A DNA stretch of 50,700 nt from Pseudomonas syringae (GTDB lineage Bacteria; Pseudomonadota; Gammaproteobacteria; Pseudomonadales; Pseudomonadaceae). The number at the start of each line of letters is the position of its first letter. Position 1 is the first letter of the stretch. Where the stretch lies: contig NZ_WKEQ01000036.1 in assembly GCF_021605415.1 (NCBI RefSeq), forward strand, positions 1-50,700, in the 5' to 3' direction. A program made the translations under genes and the position numbers. Under the pieces are notes generated by a model that saw only the letters and a list, made by a program, of their open reading frames with translations, was not told where the DNA came from and searched no databases. Shown piece after piece: positions 35,126 through 43,719 of this stretch.

Positions 35126-35995
35126 ATGGAATTCATCCGCACCCGCATCGAAAACCAGATCATGAGCCTGACCGGGCTGTCCCTCGGCAAGCTCGACCTG
35201 GAAAATCCTAAGGGCGATCCCGGCCTGTTCGGTCCCGACTCGATCAGTTGGCAAGTCCACGGCGACTTCAGCAGCATGCTCATCGGCGGTATCAGCGCCC
35301 TGATGCTGCAAGCCCTGCATCCACTGGCGCTGGCGGGCGTCTGGGATCACTCGAATTTTCGTGAAGACATGCTCGGCCGCCTGCGCCGTACCGGGCAGTT
35401 CATCTCCGGCACCACGTTCGGCTCGCGGCGAGACGCCGACTGGCTGATCGAGAAAGTGCGCACCATTCATCTGCAAGTCGTCGGCACCGCGCCGGACGGT
35501 CGACCCTATGCCGCCAGCGATCCGGACTTGCTGACGTGGGTGCACGTGGCCGAGGTGAGCAACTTCCTTGCCGCGCATCTGCGCTACCGCAACCCGCATT
35601 TATCGCCGGCGGATCAAGATCGTTATTACGCGGAAATCGCCATGGTCGCCGAACGTCTTGGCGCGCACGATGTGCCGCGATCCCGGCAGGACATTGCTGA
35701 TTATCTTGAACGTGTCCGTCCGCAACTGCTGTGCGACGAGCGCAGCCGTGAAGTCTTGCGAGTGCTGTTGAACGCACCGTCACCCAGCCGCCTCGCCAAA
35801 CCTTTCGGCGGCCTGATGATGCAGGCCGGCATTGATCTGTTGCCGGACTGGGCGAGCGCCCTATTTGGCGTCAGCCAGAACCCGCTGCAACGCAAACTCA
35901 TCCGCGCCAGCGTCAACCGCAGCGCGCCGATGCTGCGCTGGGCCGTGCGCAACGGCTCAGAGCAACGGGCCAAGCGGCGGATGGAACCGAGCTGA
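35126..35995 (+). CDS. MpaB/DUF2236-type oxygenase-family protein
   Basis: 289 residues of the DUF2236 family, helical haem-proteins related to the rubber oxygenase Lcp and fungal MpaB. Family-like features are the conserved early segment (GDFSSMLIGGISALMLQALHPLALAGVWDHS) with a possible haem-ligand His, and TWVHVAEVSN in the centre. No signal peptide is present. The natural substrate in Pseudomonas is unknown, so 'oxygenase' is by family. It begins 50 bases after acs and may share its transcript. Confidence 0.8.
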   Translation: MEFIRTRIENQIMSLTGLSLGKLDLENPKGDPGLFGPDSISWQVHGDFSSMLIGGISALMLQALHPLALAGVWDHSNFREDMLGRLRRTGQFISGTTFGSRRDADWLIEKVRTIHLQVVGTAPDGRPYAASDPDLLTWVHVAEVSNFLAAHLRYRNPHLSPADQDRYYAEIAMVAERLGAHDVPRSRQDIADYLERVRPQLLCDERSREVLRVLLNAPSPSRLAKPFGGLMMQAGIDLLPDWASALFGVSQNPLQRKLIRASVNRSAPMLRWAVRNGSEQRAKRRMEPS

Positions 35996-36013
35996 CGCTC
36001 GGGAGCGGCAAGC

Positions 36014-36039
36014 TCGAAGCTTGAAGCTCGCAGCTTCGA
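36014..36039. repeat. AAGCTTGAAGCT-type dyad repeat
   Basis: TCGAAGCT (36014-36021) and AGCTTCGA (36032-36039) form an inverted repeat, inside a stretch of near-tandem AGCTTGAAGCT/AGCTCGCAGCTT units. It sits between the MpaB-like and methyltransferase genes. Such units recur between genes in many Pseudomonas genomes. Confidence 0.6.
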
Positions 36040-36085
36040 AACTGCTAAACTCCCGCGCCCCGATTATCTTCAGCAAGGCGCCCGC

Positions 36086-37102
36086 ATGTCTTCCTTGAAT
36101 CAGGCGCTGCGCGCCGCCCTCGACCAACGCCAGGACTTGCTCGCCGAGTTGCACAGTCAGGGTACCGATTGCTATCGCTTGTTCCATGGCAGCCAGGAAG
36201 GTGCCGGCGGCTTGACCATCGACCGTTATGGCCCGCAACTGCTGGTGCAAAGCTTTCACCAGACGCTGGAACACGACGACTTGCTGCAACTGCACGCCAT
36301 CGTCAATCAAGTCCTGGGCTTTGACACTCTGCTGGTCTACAACGACCGTTCCCGTGGCAATTCGCGCATTGACCGCGAAGACACCGTCTACCGCGCCGAC
36401 GATGCTGCACTGGCCGACCTGGTCGGTCACGAATGGGGCCTGAACTACCGCGTGCGCGGGCGTCATGCCGGGCAGGATCCGTTGCTGTTTCTCGACTTGC
36501 GCAACACCCGCGGCTGGGTCAAAGAACACGCCCAGGGCAAAAGCGTGCTCAACCTGTTCGCGTACACCTGTGGCGTTGGCCTCAGCGCAGCGGCGGGTGG
36601 CGCCCGTGAGGTGTGCAACCTGGATTTCGCCGAGGGCAATCTGGCGGTCGGTCGCGAGAATGGTCTGCTCAATCCGCAGTTGCCGGAAATGCAGTTCATC
36701 CAGTCCGATTACTTCCCGGCGATTCGCCAACTCGCCGGCCTGCCGATCAGCCAGCGCCGTGGACAGAAACTGCCGAGCTATCAGCGTCTGGAGCAACGCC
36801 AGTACGATCTGGTGCTGCTCGACCCACCGGCGTGGGCCAAGAGTGCGTTTGGCACCGTCGACCTGCTGCGCGACTATCAAAGCCTGATGAAGCCGGCCCT
36901 GCTGACTACCGCCGACAATGGCGTGCTGATCTGCTGTAACAACCTGGCGAAAGTCAGCATGGACGACTGGCGTGAACAGGTGCTGCGTTGCGCCGAGAAG
37001 GCCGGGCGTCCCGTGCGCGAGTGGAGCGTAATGACCCCGGGCGCCGATTTCCCTTCCCAGGATCAACAACCGCCGCTCAAAACCCTCATCCTCCAGCTAT
37101 AA
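36086..37102 (+). CDS. Class I SAM-dependent RNA methyltransferase, RlmI/RlmK-like
   Basis: 338 residues. The N-terminal ~130 residues are an EEHEE-like substrate domain (GGLTIDRYGPQLLVQSF); the PUA domain of RlmI is missing. The Rossmann domain has motif I VLNLFAYTCGVGLSAA, an acidic residue for SAM ribose (CNLDF) and the motif IV LLDPPAWAKS typical of the RlmI/RlmK group, which methylates bases in 23S rRNA. The exact target cannot be told. There is no clear cysteine of the m5C class in the motif VI place, so it may be a m5C or m2G enzyme. Confidence 0.82.
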   Translation: MSSLNQALRAALDQRQDLLAELHSQGTDCYRLFHGSQEGAGGLTIDRYGPQLLVQSFHQTLEHDDLLQLHAIVNQVLGFDTLLVYNDRSRGNSRIDREDTVYRADDAALADLVGHEWGLNYRVRGRHAGQDPLLFLDLRNTRGWVKEHAQGKSVLNLFAYTCGVGLSAAAGGAREVCNLDFAEGNLAVGRENGLLNPQLPEMQFIQSDYFPAIRQLAGLPISQRRGQKLPSYQRLEQRQYDLVLLDPPAWAKSAFGTVDLLRDYQSLMKPALLTTADNGVLICCNNLAKVSMDDWREQVLRCAEKAGRPVREWSVMTPGADFPSQDQQPPLKTLILQL

Positions 37103-37112
37103 CTACGTTCCC

Positions 37113-37242
37113 GCGTAGGAGCTACCGAAGGCTGCGATCTTTTGGCGTCGGCAAGGAACGCGAAGCGTCCCGGGCTGCATTCCCACGCGGAGCATGGGAA
37201 CGATCAGATCAACAGATCGCAACCTGCGGCAGCGCTTACAAA
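37113..37242. repeat. Nested repeat cluster between the methyltransferase and DUF748 genes
   Basis: Two inverted, degenerate copies of the GTAGGAGCTnCCGAAGGCTGCGATCTTTTG element (left from 37115, right copy ending 37241). Between them is a second repeat type with dyad TTCCCACGC (37180-37188) / GCATGGGAA (37192-37200) and the segment GGGACGCTTCGCGTTCC on the minus strand. One element seems inserted in the other. The open reading frame through it (from 37142) is not real coding. Confidence 0.7.
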
Positions 37243-37324
37243 AGAATCAGACAAATCCTGTCCATGCGTGTTTCTTCGGAACCGGAATCGCGTGCCATAC
37301 TCCAAGACACTCCGATTCAGACAG

Positions 37325-40270
37325 ATGAAGCCGCACATGCCCAAAGGATTGATTCGCGCGATTGGCGCCCTGTTGACCGCTCTGGCTCTTTACAGCCTGC
37401 TGGGATTTCTGATTCTGCCGGGCATTGCGCTACGGATAGCCAATCAGCAACTGGCTAATTACGCCACGGTGCCCGCGCACATTCAGCGGATCGAACTCAA
37501 CCCGTTCAGCCTTGAAGTCACGCTGTGGGGGTTGGTGATCGGCGAGCCCGGCAAGGAACAGGTCGGCTTCGAACGGCTCTACGCCAACCTGCAAATCGAC
37601 AGCCTGTGGACGAAAGCGCTGCACCTTTCGGACATCGAGCTGGATAAGCCGAAGACCGAAATCCTCTTCGCCAAGGACGGCAAGCTCAACCTGCTGGGCC
37701 TGTTCAATATCCCGGCGAGCGAACCCACACCTGCTGACCCGAACGCCAAGCCGTTTCCGTTGCGCATCGAGCGGATCAAACTGGCCGACGGCAATGTGCA
37801 TTTTCAGGATGCGCGGCCGAGCGAGCCCATCGAGTTCCTGTACGACCAACTCGATTTCGAACTGAAAAACCTCAGTACCCTGCCCGAAGACAACGCCGAC
37901 ATGACTCTGGTCGCAGCGGGCCCGGAAGGCGGGCAAATCGACTGGACCGGCAACTTCAGCCTGATCCCGTTCACGTCTGAAGGCACCTTGAAAGTCACCG
38001 ATGGCCAGATGAAATCCTTCTGGCCCTATGTGCGCGATGCAGTGCCGTTGGTGCTGGAAAACGGAGTGGTCAGCCTCAGCACCGACTACAAGCTCAACCT
38101 GTCCAAAGAAACCGAACTGCTGCTCAATAACGTCGCCGTCAACATTGCGCCGTTCGCGATCAAGGCTCCAGACGGCCGTCCGCTGGCGAAACTCGAACGC
38201 CTCGACATCAGCGAAACCTCGCTGGATCTGGCCAAACAACAAGTGGTCGTCGGCAAGATCCGCAGCCAGAAACTGGAAACCTGGGCCGCGCTGGAAACCG
38301 ACGGGCAACTGGACTGGCAAAAACTGTTCGCCAGCCAGCCGTCGAAACCGGCTGCCAAAGCCGCCGCCGAACCCGCCCAAACCCCCGCTGCCGCCGACTC
38401 GCCCAAAACCGAAACGGCGCCGAGCAAGCCATGGCAAGTGCTGCTCAAAGACGTGCAACTGCGCAACTATCAAGTGCATCTGGCTGACCGCTCGGCGAAG
38501 CCGGAAGTGGCGCTTGATGTGGGCCCGCTGAATGTCGACATGCAGAATTTCGACAGCCTCAACGGCTCACCTTTCAACGTCAAACTCGATACCGGCATTG
38601 GCAAGCAAGGCAAGATCAGCGCCGACGGCGTGGTCAACCTGGCGCCGGTCACCGCCAGGCTCAATGTAAAAACCCAGGACATCGACCTGCGAGTCGCCCA
38701 GTCCTATATCAACCCGTTCATTCGCCTGGAGCTGCGCAGCGGCATGCTTGGCAGTGACCTCGTCGTCGATCTTAAGAGTACCGACCCGCTGGCATTGAGC
38801 ATCACCGGCCGCGCTCAGGTCGATCAACTGCACACCCTCGACACTCTGAAAACGCGCGATTTCCTCAAATGGCAGCAACTGGTCGTGGAGGGTTTGAACT
38901 ACCAGCACGGCGACAGCCTGTCGATCGACAAGGTCAACCTGTTCCAGCCCTATGCGCGCTTCATGATCAACGATGACCGCACCACCAACGTGGATGACTT
39001 GCTGATCCCGCAGCCGGCGGATTCCGCAGCGAAACCGGCGGCGAAAAACGCCGGCAAGGAAAAACCGCTGGGCATTCACATCGGCGGCATCGCGATCAAC
39101 GATGGTTCGGCCAACTTTGCCGACTTCAGCCTGACGCCCAACTTCGCCACCGCCATCCAGCAGCTCAGCGGCCAGATCGGAACGATCGACAGCCGTCAGG
39201 CGAAGCCCGCCACAGTCGACATCAAAGGCAAGGTTGATCGTTATGCGCCGGTCACCATCAAGGGCGCGGTCAATCCGTTCGACCCGATGGCCAGCCTCGA
39301 TATCGCCACCAGTTTCAAACGGGTCGAGCTGACCACCCTGACGCCCTACTCCGGCAAGTTCGCCGGCTACCGCATCCGCAAGGGTCGGCTCAATCTCGAT
39401 CTGCATTATTTGATCACCAAGGGTCAGCTCAAGGCCGAGAACAAAGTGGTGGTCGAGCAACTGCAACTGGGCGAGAAAGTCGACAGCCCGGACGCCGTGA
39501 GCCTGCCGCTGAAACTGGCGATTGCGCTGCTCAAGGACGTCGATGGCAAGATTTCCATCGAGCTGCCGGTCACCGGCGATTTGAACAATCCTCAGTTCAG
39601 CGTGATGCCGATTGTCTGGCAGACCCTGCGCAACCTGATCGTCAAAGCCGCCGCTGCACCGTTCAAATTGATCGGCGGACTGGTCAGCGGCGGCGGATCC
39701 GAGGATCTGGGCACCGTTTCTTTTGCACCGGGTTCAAGCGACTTGAACAAGGACGCCGAAGCGGCGCTGGTCAAGCTGTCCCAGGCACTCAAGGAACGCC
39801 CGGCCCTGCGCCTGGAGATCGAAGGCACCGCCGCGCAAAGCAGCGACGGCCCGTTGATCGCCGAGCAACGTCTTGAACGCGAATACCAGTACAACTATTA
39901 CAAGATGCTCCAGCGCCGTGGCGACAAGGTGCCGGCTCAGGCTTCGCTGTTGCAGGTACCCGAAGGCGAGAAAGGCCCTCTGCTCGAAGGCATCTACCGT
40001 ACGCGTCTGAAAACCCAGCCGCCGGCCGAATGGAAAGATCTGGGCAAGGAAGAGCGGACAGCGAAAATGCGCGAAGGCGTGATCAAATTCTGGGCCGCCA
40101 GCGATGTGCTGTTGCGTCAGCTTGGGCAGGAACGCGCGAGCAGCATCAAGGATTACCTTGTCGACAAAGGCAAGCTCGAAGACGATCGCGTGTACTTCAT
40201 TGATGCCAATCTGGGCGAGGCCGAAAGCGATGGTCGCGTCGTCACGCAAATGCACCTGGATGCCGAGTGA
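37325..40270 (+). CDS. DUF748 protein, AsmA-like large envelope protein
   Basis: 981 residues from the ATG at 37325 (a second ATG is at 37337). One N-terminal membrane anchor (~8-33), then repeated beta-rich DUF748 modules resembling the AsmA/TamB groove fold now linked to phospholipid transport between membranes. A Lys/Ala/Pro-rich linker (PAAKAAAEPAQTPAAA) divides two parts, and a C-terminal OmpA-like segment (FAPGSSDLNKDAEAALVKLSQAL) may touch peptidoglycan. Neither ATG has a strong ribosome site. The next gene overlaps its stop by one base. Confidence 0.85.
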   Translation: MKPHMPKGLIRAIGALLTALALYSLLGFLILPGIALRIANQQLANYATVPAHIQRIELNPFSLEVTLWGLVIGEPGKEQVGFERLYANLQIDSLWTKALHLSDIELDKPKTEILFAKDGKLNLLGLFNIPASEPTPADPNAKPFPLRIERIKLADGNVHFQDARPSEPIEFLYDQLDFELKNLSTLPEDNADMTLVAAGPEGGQIDWTGNFSLIPFTSEGTLKVTDGQMKSFWPYVRDAVPLVLENGVVSLSTDYKLNLSKETELLLNNVAVNIAPFAIKAPDGRPLAKLERLDISETSLDLAKQQVVVGKIRSQKLETWAALETDGQLDWQKLFASQPSKPAAKAAAEPAQTPAAADSPKTETAPSKPWQVLLKDVQLRNYQVHLADRSAKPEVALDVGPLNVDMQNFDSLNGSPFNVKLDTGIGKQGKISADGVVNLAPVTARLNVKTQDIDLRVAQSYINPFIRLELRSGMLGSDLVVDLKSTDPLALSITGRAQVDQLHTLDTLKTRDFLKWQQLVVEGLNYQHGDSLSIDKVNLFQPYARFMINDDRTTNVDDLLIPQPADSAAKPAAKNAGKEKPLGIHIGGIAINDGSANFADFSLTPNFATAIQQLSGQIGTIDSRQAKPATVDIKGKVDRYAPVTIKGAVNPFDPMASLDIATSFKRVELTTLTPYSGKFAGYRIRKGRLNLDLHYLITKGQLKAENKVVVEQLQLGEKVDSPDAVSLPLKLAIALLKDVDGKISIELPVTGDLNNPQFSVMPIVWQTLRNLIVKAAAAPFKLIGGLVSGGGSEDLGTVSFAPGSSDLNKDAEAALVKLSQALKERPALRLEIEGTAAQSSDGPLIAEQRLEREYQYNYYKMLQRRGDKVPAQASLLQVPEGEKGPLLEGIYRTRLKTQPPAEWKDLGKEERTAKMREGVIKFWAASDVLLRQLGQERASSIKDYLVDKGKLEDDRVYFIDANLGEAESDGRVVTQMHLDAE

Positions 40271-40566
40271 TGAACCACAAAGGGCTGTTCGCGATTGCGC
40301 TGACGCTGCTGGCCAGCCAGGCCTCGGCGTCGGATACCTTGCGTTGCGGCAGCCAGTTGATCAGCCTCGGAGATCGCTCCAGCGAAGTGCTGCAAAAATG
40401 TGGCGAGCCAGTCAACCGCGATACGCTGGGCTACAAACGCAGCGCCAATCGCCGGGAGGAATTCCAGGTCGAGGAATGGACGTACGGGCCGAGCAACGGC
40501 ATGTACCAGTACCTGCGTTTCGAAGGTAACCGGCTGCGGCAGATCAACAGCAAGCGCGGCAACTGA
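40270..40566 (+). CDS. Exported DUF2845 small protein
   Basis: 98 residues. The signal peptide MNHKGLFAIALTLLASQASA is followed by SDTLRCGSQLISLGDRSSEVLQKCGEP, the DUF2845 pattern with two cysteines that could pair in the periplasm. The function is unknown. The ATG overlaps the DUF748 stop (TGATG), so it is coupled to the larger protein and may act with it. A hairpin follows. Confidence 0.88.
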   Translation: MNHKGLFAIALTLLASQASASDTLRCGSQLISLGDRSSEVLQKCGEPVNRDTLGYKRSANRREEFQVEEWTYGPSNGMYQYLRFEGNRLRQINSKRGN

Positions 40567-40581
40567 ATGGTCCTAAATAGA

Positions 40582-40611
40582 ACAGGCCCCGACACAAGTG
40601 CCGGGGCCTGT
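40582..40611. terminator. Bidirectional hairpin between convergent genes
   Basis: ACAGGCCCCG (40582-40591) and CGGGGCCTGT (40602-40611), a perfect 10-bp stem between the DUF2845 and BON genes. It lacks a T-run on the plus strand and has only a mixed one on the minus strand. Confidence 0.55.
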
Positions 40612-40718
40612 AATGGCCACATCCGTATGGCCGGTCGCATGAACTCTAAAGTTGCGGCAGACGTATAGCTCGGCCCGTCTGTCGCGCCTTCTCCCGGTTC
40701 AGGCGAGAAGCTTTAGCC

Positions 40719-41072
40719 TTACTCGGCTTTCAGGCCGTCAGCGGAAACCGCTTTGACGCCTTTGATTTTCTTGGCGATGGACACTGCCATCTCTTTCTGC
40801 GAATCGGTCACTGCAGTGGTGGACGACAGCGACACGACGCCTTTGTTGGTTTCAACTTTGATGTCGGTACCTGGAATGCCTTTTTCGGTCACCAGGTCAG
40901 CTTTGACTTTGGTAGTGATCCAGGTATCGGAAGTGACTTCTTTAGCTTCGGTCATTTCACCGGCGGCCAGCACCATTGGAGCCTGGGTAGCCTGAGTGGT
41001 CTGAGCGAATGCGCCAGACATGGTCAGGGTCAGCGCGGTAGCAGCAGCGGCAGTGATAGCGAACTTCTTCAT
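40719..41072 (-). CDS. Periplasmic BON-domain protein (OsmY-like)
   Basis: 117 residues. The signal peptide (MKKFAITAAAATALTLTMSGAFA) is followed by a short Thr/Gln/Ala-rich stretch and one BON domain (SDTWITTKVKADLVTEKGI ... VSLSS ... VKAVSADGL). BON proteins such as OsmY bind phospholipid surfaces and respond to osmotic or envelope stress. OsmY has two domains; this has one. AGGAGT precedes the ATG. A sigma-54-type promoter (41137-41154) lies upstream, which is not usual for this group. Confidence 0.88.
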   Translation of the reverse strand: MKKFAITAAAATALTLTMSGAFAQTTQATQAPMVLAAGEMTEAKEVTSDTWITTKVKADLVTEKGIPGTDIKVETNKGVVSLSSTTAVTDSQKEMAVSIAKKIKGVKAVSADGLKAE

Positions 41073-41136
41073 ACGAGTAACTCCTGTTTTTCTGGAAAGT
41101 CTGCTGCGTTGCTTGTCAGCAGGGTTACCGGAGATA

Positions 41137-41154
41137 TTGCGAACGCTGTGCCAA
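41137..41154 (-). promoter_or_regulatory. Candidate sigma-54 promoter of the BON gene
   Basis: On the minus strand TTGGCACAGCGTTCGCAA contains TGGCAC, GG-N10-GC spacing and a -12 TCGCA, 10 of 12 positions of the sigma-54 consensus. It would start transcription near 41127, 55 bases before the BON ATG. Either chance or a real RpoN link; no activator site is evident. Confidence 0.5.
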
Positions 41155-41320
41155 CTTTGAGAACGACATTATTCCCTTATAAATCAATGATTTAAAAAAT
41201 CAGCAAATCTTCGGAATCATGCAAATTGCATGAGTCGGGCAATAAGGACATGCAAACTGCGGTTTTTCGCAAAGTTCATAACCTGCTGAAATTATTAATA
41301 CTTTTGAGAAACGCTGCGCA

Positions 41321-41349
41321 AAAGAAATGCCCCGCAAAAAGCGGGGCAT
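41321..41349 (-). terminator. pilA rho-independent terminator
   Basis: Perfect 9-bp stem ATGCCCCGC (41327-41335) / GCGGGGCAT (41341-41349) with a five-base loop; on the minus strand it is followed by TTCTTTT. It starts 19 bases past the pilA stop. Confidence 0.88.
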
Positions 41350-41367
41350 CTGTTCGCCTACTACCCA

Positions 41368-41790
41368 TCATGTACCGCTGGCGGTGCAACCTTTTGGGGA
41401 GTAATCGGGCGCTACGGTGGTTCCACAAGCCCAACCGCCCGCAGCGGTGCGGGTCAGAGTAATGGTTTTGCTGAGTACCGGAGCAGGAGCATTGATCAGC
41501 GTGCACACAATTGTGCCCGCCCCGTCGGCGGCCGTTCCCGACGCAGACAGCGTGCAGTTGGAAGTGGTTGTCACGTCGTCTCCCTTGATGCCCGCGAGCG
41601 TCGGGTTCGTGCCTTGGTTGATGGTGTCCTCAAATGGCACCTTCAACGCACTGATTTCCGCCAGACCCGCCGTGACTTTGGATCGGGCCTGATACTTGGA
41701 ATACTGCGGCAGGGCAATAGTGGCCAAAATACCAATGATCGCCACGACGATCAGCAGCTCGATCAGAGTGAAACCTTGTTGTCTTTTCAT
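41368..41790 (-). CDS. pilA: Type IV major pilin, PilA
   Basis: 140 residues. The class III leader MKRQQG is cut by PilD before Phe7; the mature end FTLIELLIVVAIIGILATIALP carries the conserved Glu at mature position 5 for pilus assembly. The globular domain has four cysteines (79, 96, 122, 135); the last pair encloses a C-terminal loop (D-region) of about 12 residues as in pseudomonad pilins. GGAGCG supports the ATG at 41790 rather than a GTG two codons upstream. It is transcribed away from pilBCD, with a sigma-54 promoter and a terminator of its own. Confidence 0.96.
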   Translation of the reverse strand: MKRQQGFTLIELLIVVAIIGILATIALPQYSKYQARSKVTAGLAEISALKVPFEDTINQGTNPTLAGIKGDDVTTTSNCTLSASGTAADGAGTIVCTLINAPAPVLSKTITLTRTAAGGWACGTTVAPDYSPKGCTASGT

Positions 41791-41837
41791 AAACACGCTC
41801 CATGCATGAGTCGGAATCTCATGATCTGTTCAGGGCT

Positions 41838-41854
41838 CAGCATAGGCCATGCCA
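41838..41854 (-). promoter_or_regulatory. Sigma-54 promoter of pilA
   Basis: On the minus strand TGGCATGGCCTATGCTG has GG-N10-GC spacing and 10 of 12 consensus positions. Transcription would start near 41828, about 38 bases before the pilA ATG. PilA is known to be RpoN/PilR-dependent in P. aeruginosa. Confidence 0.85.
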
Positions 41855-41928
41855 ACCGGCCTCAAGCACTGCATGTTGAACGCCATCAAGACGCGACGCG
41901 GTTTCCTACAACCCGCAACCGCACTATC

Positions 41929-41943
41929 TGACACTTTTTGTCA
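41929..41943. promoter_or_regulatory. Likely PilR-binding dyad in the pilA-pilB intergenic region
   Basis: TGACA-CTTTT-TGTCA is a perfect 5-bp inverted repeat with a 5-base spacer. It is centred about 108 bases upstream of the predicted pilA start site, the distance typical of sigma-54 activators. TGTC-type elements are reported for PilR upstream of pilA in P. aeruginosa. It lies ~80 bases upstream of pilB. Confidence 0.6.
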
Positions 41944-42016
41944 CCTGCACCGGGCATGTTTGGCGCTGTCCTTTGACTAGGCTATAAGTCATGAACTGTC
42001 TGCGTCCGGAATTCCC

Positions 42017-43717
42017 ATGAATGACATCGCTCTGAGCGGTCTGGCCAAGCAATTGGTGCAGGCCGAACTGCTCACGGAAAAAAGCGCTCAACAGGCTTCG
42101 CAACAAGCCCAGCGCAATCGCCTGTCGCTAGTCACCTATCTGGTGCAGAACAAACTGGTAAAAAGCTGGCAGGTTGCTGAAATCGCTTGCGAGCATTTCG
42201 GCATGGCCTTCCTCGACCTCAATTGCCTGGACAAGGAAACCCAGCCCAAAGGCCTGATCAGCGAAAAACTGGTGCGCCAGCACCACGCCCTGCCCCTGTG
42301 GCGGCGTGGCAACAAACTGTTCGTGGGGATTTCCGACCCGAGCAATCACCAAGCGATCAATGACATCCAGTTCAGTACCGGGCTTAGCGCTGAAGCCATT
42401 CTGGTCGAGGACGACAAGCTCAGCGACGCTATCGAAAAGTTCTTCGACACTCACGCCAACGGCCTCGAAGACATGGCCGATGTCGACCTCGAAGGTCTCG
42501 ACATCGACTCCCTTGAGGACAAGAAGCAAGACGCTATCAGCACTTCCGATGCCGACGATGCGCCGGTCGTGCGCTTCGTCCACAAGATGTTGCTGGATGC
42601 AATCAAAAGCGGCTCGTCCGACCTGCATTTCGAGCCCTATGAAAAGAACTACCGCGTGCGAGTGCGCACCGACGGCATATTGCGCGAAGTGGCCAAGCCG
42701 CCTATTCAGTTGGCGGGCCGGATCGCCGCCCGGCTCAAAGTCATGGCCAGCCTCGATATTTCCGAACGGCGCCGCCCACAGGACGGACGCATCAAGATGC
42801 GTCTGTCGAAAAACAAATCCATCGATTTCCGGGTCAATACGCTGCCGACCCTGTGGGGCGAAAAAGTGGTAATCCGAATCCAGGACCCCACCAGCGCACA
42901 GATGGGTATCGATGCGCTCGGTTACGAGCCGGCCCAGAAAGACCTGTATCTGGAAGCCCTCAAGCAGCCGCAAGGCATGATCCTCGTCACCGGCCCCACC
43001 GGCTCCGGCAAAACCGTGTCGCTGTACACCGGTCTGAACATTCTCAACACCGTCGACATCAATATTTCCACCGCCGAGGATCCGGTCGAAATCAACATGG
43101 AGGGGGTCAATCAGGTCAACGTCAATCCCAAGCAGGGGATGGATTTCGCTCAGGCGCTGCGCTCGTTTCTGCGTCAGGATCCGGACGTGATCATGGTCGG
43201 CGAGATCCGTGACATCGAAACCGCCGAGATCGCGATCAAGGCAGCGCAGACCGGGCACCTTGTGCTTTCCACGCTGCACACCAACAGCGCCGCTGAAACC
43301 CTCACGCGCCTGCACAACATGGGCATTCCCGGTTTCAACATTGCCACCTCGGTCAGCCTGATCATCGCCCAACGCCTGGCGCGCAAGCTGTGTCATCACT
43401 GCAAGAAACCCATCGAGATTCCCCGTGAGACATTACTCAAGGAGGGATTCCCCGAGGAACGCATCGGCGACTTCACGATCTATGAGCCGGTCGGTTGCGA
43501 TCACTGCAACGGCGGTTACAAGGGACGCGTAGGGATATATGAAGTGGTGAAGAACACATCTGACCTGCAACGGCTGATCATGGCTGAAGGCAATTCACTG
43601 GAAATCGACCTGCAAATGCGTCGGGACGGCTTCGACGATCTGCGCACCTCCGGTTTGCACAAGGCCATGCAAGGCATCACCAGCCTTGAGGAAATCAACC
43701 GGGTGACCAAGGACTGA
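42017..43717 (+). CDS. pilB: Type IV pilus extension ATPase, PilB
   Basis: 566 residues. It powers pilin polymerisation at the inner membrane base. The N-terminal T2SSE/MshEN domain (~1-150) is followed by the ATPase with Walker A GPTGSGKT (326-333), Asp box, Walker B GEIRDIETAEIA and His box LSTLHTNSA. A zinc finger is formed by CHHC (459-462) and CDHC (494-497). All catalytic motifs are intact. It starts pilB-pilC-pilD, with 2 bases to pilC. Confidence 0.97.
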   Translation: MNDIALSGLAKQLVQAELLTEKSAQQASQQAQRNRLSLVTYLVQNKLVKSWQVAEIACEHFGMAFLDLNCLDKETQPKGLISEKLVRQHHALPLWRRGNKLFVGISDPSNHQAINDIQFSTGLSAEAILVEDDKLSDAIEKFFDTHANGLEDMADVDLEGLDIDSLEDKKQDAISTSDADDAPVVRFVHKMLLDAIKSGSSDLHFEPYEKNYRVRVRTDGILREVAKPPIQLAGRIAARLKVMASLDISERRRPQDGRIKMRLSKNKSIDFRVNTLPTLWGEKVVIRIQDPTSAQMGIDALGYEPAQKDLYLEALKQPQGMILVTGPTGSGKTVSLYTGLNILNTVDINISTAEDPVEINMEGVNQVNVNPKQGMDFAQALRSFLRQDPDVIMVGEIRDIETAEIAIKAAQTGHLVLSTLHTNSAAETLTRLHNMGIPGFNIATSVSLIIAQRLARKLCHHCKKPIEIPRETLLKEGFPEERIGDFTIYEPVGCDHCNGGYKGRVGIYEVVKNTSDLQRLIMAEGNSLEIDLQMRRDGFDDLRTSGLHKAMQGITSLEEINRVTKD

Positions 43718-43719
43718 AC

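Noticed and set aside
35957..37069. 370-codon minus-strand frame opposite the methyltransferase
   Set aside because: The plus-strand methyltransferase has all family motifs; the opposite frame has none.
37142..37324. N-terminal extension of the DUF748 protein
   Set aside because: This part of the open frame is made of intergenic repeats; a normal membrane anchor starts at 37325/37337.
41073..41367. tRNA gene beside pilA, as in P. aeruginosa
   Set aside because: No cloverleaf arms, T-loop or CCA-like end could be found in the AT-rich gap.
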